Both the position numbers and the translations under genes were made by a program. From contig CM030358.1 of assembly GCA_017893485.1 (NCBI GenBank), forward strand, positions 147,820,926 through 147,884,925: DNA of 64,000 bases, given 5' to 3'. The DNA comes from Hemerocallis citrina. Its lineage: Eukaryota > Streptophyta > Magnoliopsida > Asparagales > Asphodelaceae. Under the pieces are notes generated by a model. It worked only from the letters and a program-made list of their open reading frames with translations, searched no databases and had not been told where the DNA came from. Positions 52,901 to 55,900 of the stretch are shown here, piece by piece (the stretch's first letter is position 1; each line of letters opens with the position of its first letter).

Positions 52901-55900
52901 CTCGAGTATGGGTTCAATTCAATTATCAGATTAAGCTAAGAGTTGGTTTAGCTACTTGTCATATATATCAAAACTAGTACTTAATGTGCATTTACTTATA
53001 TGTATAAAAAGAGCACTTAGTGCACTAGATGTCACCATATGTGTATCAATACTAGCGCACTTAAGGCACCAAATACCACCATACGCTTATGCATACTACC
53101 ATCATATGTATATACTTATGCATACAACCACCATTTGCATAAACTTATGCATACTTGCTTAATAAAGTCTTTAATGCCTACCATCTCTTCTTCACCTTAC
53201 TACAATCTACTTTACGCATCATGAATTTTTGGTTAGCTCAGTATACATCTTCAAGTGGTTTTTCTACCTTACTACAGTTATTATACTAACTTAAATTTTA
53301 GTTAGCTAAACATGTGACTTATGGCTTTCACAACTATCTACTTTACTACTATTACTTTAAGTGATTACAGATTTTATTTTGAATTACTACTTTACTGCTA
53401 CTGCTACTACTGTTTACCACTATTACTACCACTGCCTACTACTACTACTGCTGCTGCTGCTTACTACTACTACTACTACTGCCTACTACTACTACTGCTG
53501 CTGCTTACTACTACTACTACTACTATTGCCTACTACTACCACTACTACATGAGCTTTTTCTACAATCCCTTCTACTACTACTAGTGACTACTGTAAGTAG
53601 TCATTTTACATTAATTATGATGAAAGGTCACAAGCCAATTAAACCATACTAAATACTAATTAAGTTTACAATACTAACAATTCTATTCTTTACTATTATT
53701 ACATATATATTCTTACAAGCGATTGGTTACTTATCTAGGATAGAACATGAGTTGTAACTATTTCACACACATATATGATGTATAGTACTTCAACCATTTC
53801 AAGCCTAATTTTAAACAATTGATTAATTAGTCCAAGACTAGAACATGATTAGTAAGCAAGCATTGAATAATACCAATTCTATTTCTTTTCTTGCTATGTT
53901 TATTTTATATAAACTAAAGTTTCTAATACTTTTAACTAACATCATATTAACAAGAATAACTAATTTTAACAAGCATATCTTCGAACATAATTTTACTACT
54001 TTCAAACTATAATATTATCAAGCATAGCTTCTAATCAAGAGGTAAAGGAAATACCCACTTTCTATTTAGTGACAAAGTCTCCAATTACCTTCTCCTTGCT
54101 TCCCTTGATCCTTCCTTACTTTTAGTTTACTATGAACACAATTCTACTAGGAATTATATATATATATATATATATAAGGATGCTTAGAATATGGAAGATA
54201 GAAAAGAGTAGAAGAAAGTTTAGGCTAGGATTTTAGTAGTATGAAGAAACAGCAAATGAAAAGTGAACTAGGGTTTTTCTTAACATCATATATATAGAAG
54301 AAGAGGGGAAAAGGCTGCTGTTTTGCTGCCGGCCACTGCAGAAAGAAGGAAAAGAGAGAGAGAAGTGGAGTGTGGGTGTATGTGGAAGTCTCTAGGGAGC
54401 TTAGGTGTCCTCCCTTTTGCATTTAACACCTTAGAGTTTATGTAATTTCACTTAACCTATGGATAAACATGTTTGGTTGGGCTTTAAGAAAAGAAATGTT
54501 GGCCTTTTAAAAAAAAGCATATCAGGTAAAAAAAACAATTAACCTTTTTGATATGCCAAACAAAAATAAACAGAGATATAATAGTGTATGCTAAAAATAA
54601 CAATGCATATATATATAACAATGCATATATTTTTTTTTTGTAAGAAAAATATTACATACTAGGGGTATTACAATTTTCTCTTTACTCGTATATTTTATTC
54701 TACAATTTCAATTTCTAGGAATACACTGATTACTCTCCTAAAAAATCGTTGACCTATCTACTCCATGCACCCCTCTCTCTCTGTCAATTAGCAGATTTTT
54801 CCTGTCTCGATAAGATGGGAAGAAATATCAAGTGTCCCATAATGTTACTTCCCTTCTCTCTCTACAGTGTGGATCCCTGCAGAGAAACTGAATCGGCTCT
54901 ACCTAAACAACAACTACAATAGCCAAAGCCCTGCCTCGATAAGACTGTGTGCATAGTTCGCCCGAGAGAATTCATTGCAGGGGAGGAAGGTGTTATACAG
55001 GACAGCTTGCAAATTCGCTCCCCTTCCAAAAAATATAGGGAATTTAAACTTCCTTCATAGAACACAATCAACGGTTGGAATGAAATTTCGAGTAACAAGT
55101 GTATGCAAAATTTTACTGTAAATATAATGCTCGAGGCCCTTGCCATGTATTATATTTCAAACATGTAATTGACATGCTTCACAGTTTGCCAAAGGAGAAA
55201 GTAGACAGTGAAATTGTGCATAGAATAGCAATAAAGGAAGTGGTAAAAATTAGGTCGACACTCAATAAGAGATTTGACATTTGAACTGTGATTTATAGGG
55301 GCATCTTTAAAGGGAAAAGAAGGTCTAGACAGAATTATTTAAGATTCCAAATTAATTAATAATCACAATTTTAACCAATAATGTTCTAGAATATATGTTT
55401 ACATATATTTAGATTGATATTAAAAGGCTAAACATAGGCATACTAAACAAAAATGAACGGAAAAAAAAGGATCAACTGCAAATGCTAATACGGAGGAAAA
55501 TAAAAGGAGTATCCTGAATTCGGGCAGGTTGGGAAGACATCTGAGCATATGCAAGTCTAATCAGCAGGTATGGGTTGACTTTTGCCAATGGAGCATATAG
55601 TACACTTTTGCATATTTAGTTAAAGTATATGACTAAATATTGTTGTCTAATTGAGCCATTGTACCACCTCTTCAATCATTCGCCATGTCTCATACCAATG
55701 CCTTGTGTCGGTGTCCACACCTGAGCCATAAGTGAGACACCGTGTTCTTGCTCCTGAGGATAACGTTCTTTCCTTCCCTTGACAAGGAACAAGAACAGCA
55801 AGTTCCAATCATTCTACTTCCATTGAGTTTGGGTCCCCGAGGTACATAATTTACGCGGAATTATCTATATAATAAAACACAAAGAAAGCTATCAAGTGGC

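Larger units (their letters stand above)
51291..54672 (-). mobile_element. Solo LTR 2 (3.4 kb, reverse direction) with target duplication ATTTT
   Basis: On the plus strand it starts TGTAGCGCCCCGAGATCC and ends CTAGGGGTATTACA. It is flanked by ATTTT at 51286-51290 and 54673-54677. It is the reverse complement of the family at 10809-13916 and 59294-62596 but more diverged. It lacks their TAC tract and foldback MITE. It interrupts the TRIM-like 3' LTR between AATAATATTTT and TCTCTTTACTCG. A GC-rich MITE (52087-52550) is inserted in it. Confidence 0.87.
50160..54704 (+). mobile_element. Miniature LTR element (TRIM-like), 3' LTR split by a solo LTR
   Basis: 5' LTR 50160-50423 (TGTTGGAATATTTACC...TTATTCTACA). 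3' LTR 51075-51290, continued at 54678-54704 (TGTTGGAATATGTACC...TTATTCTACA). The internal region is only 651 bp. It starts with ACATGCTATTTGAGCG, a decayed match to ATGGTATCAGAGC, and ends with the purine tract TTAAGGGAGAG. No coding region. I found no matching 5-bp flanks (GATAC versus ATTTC). Confidence 0.78.
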
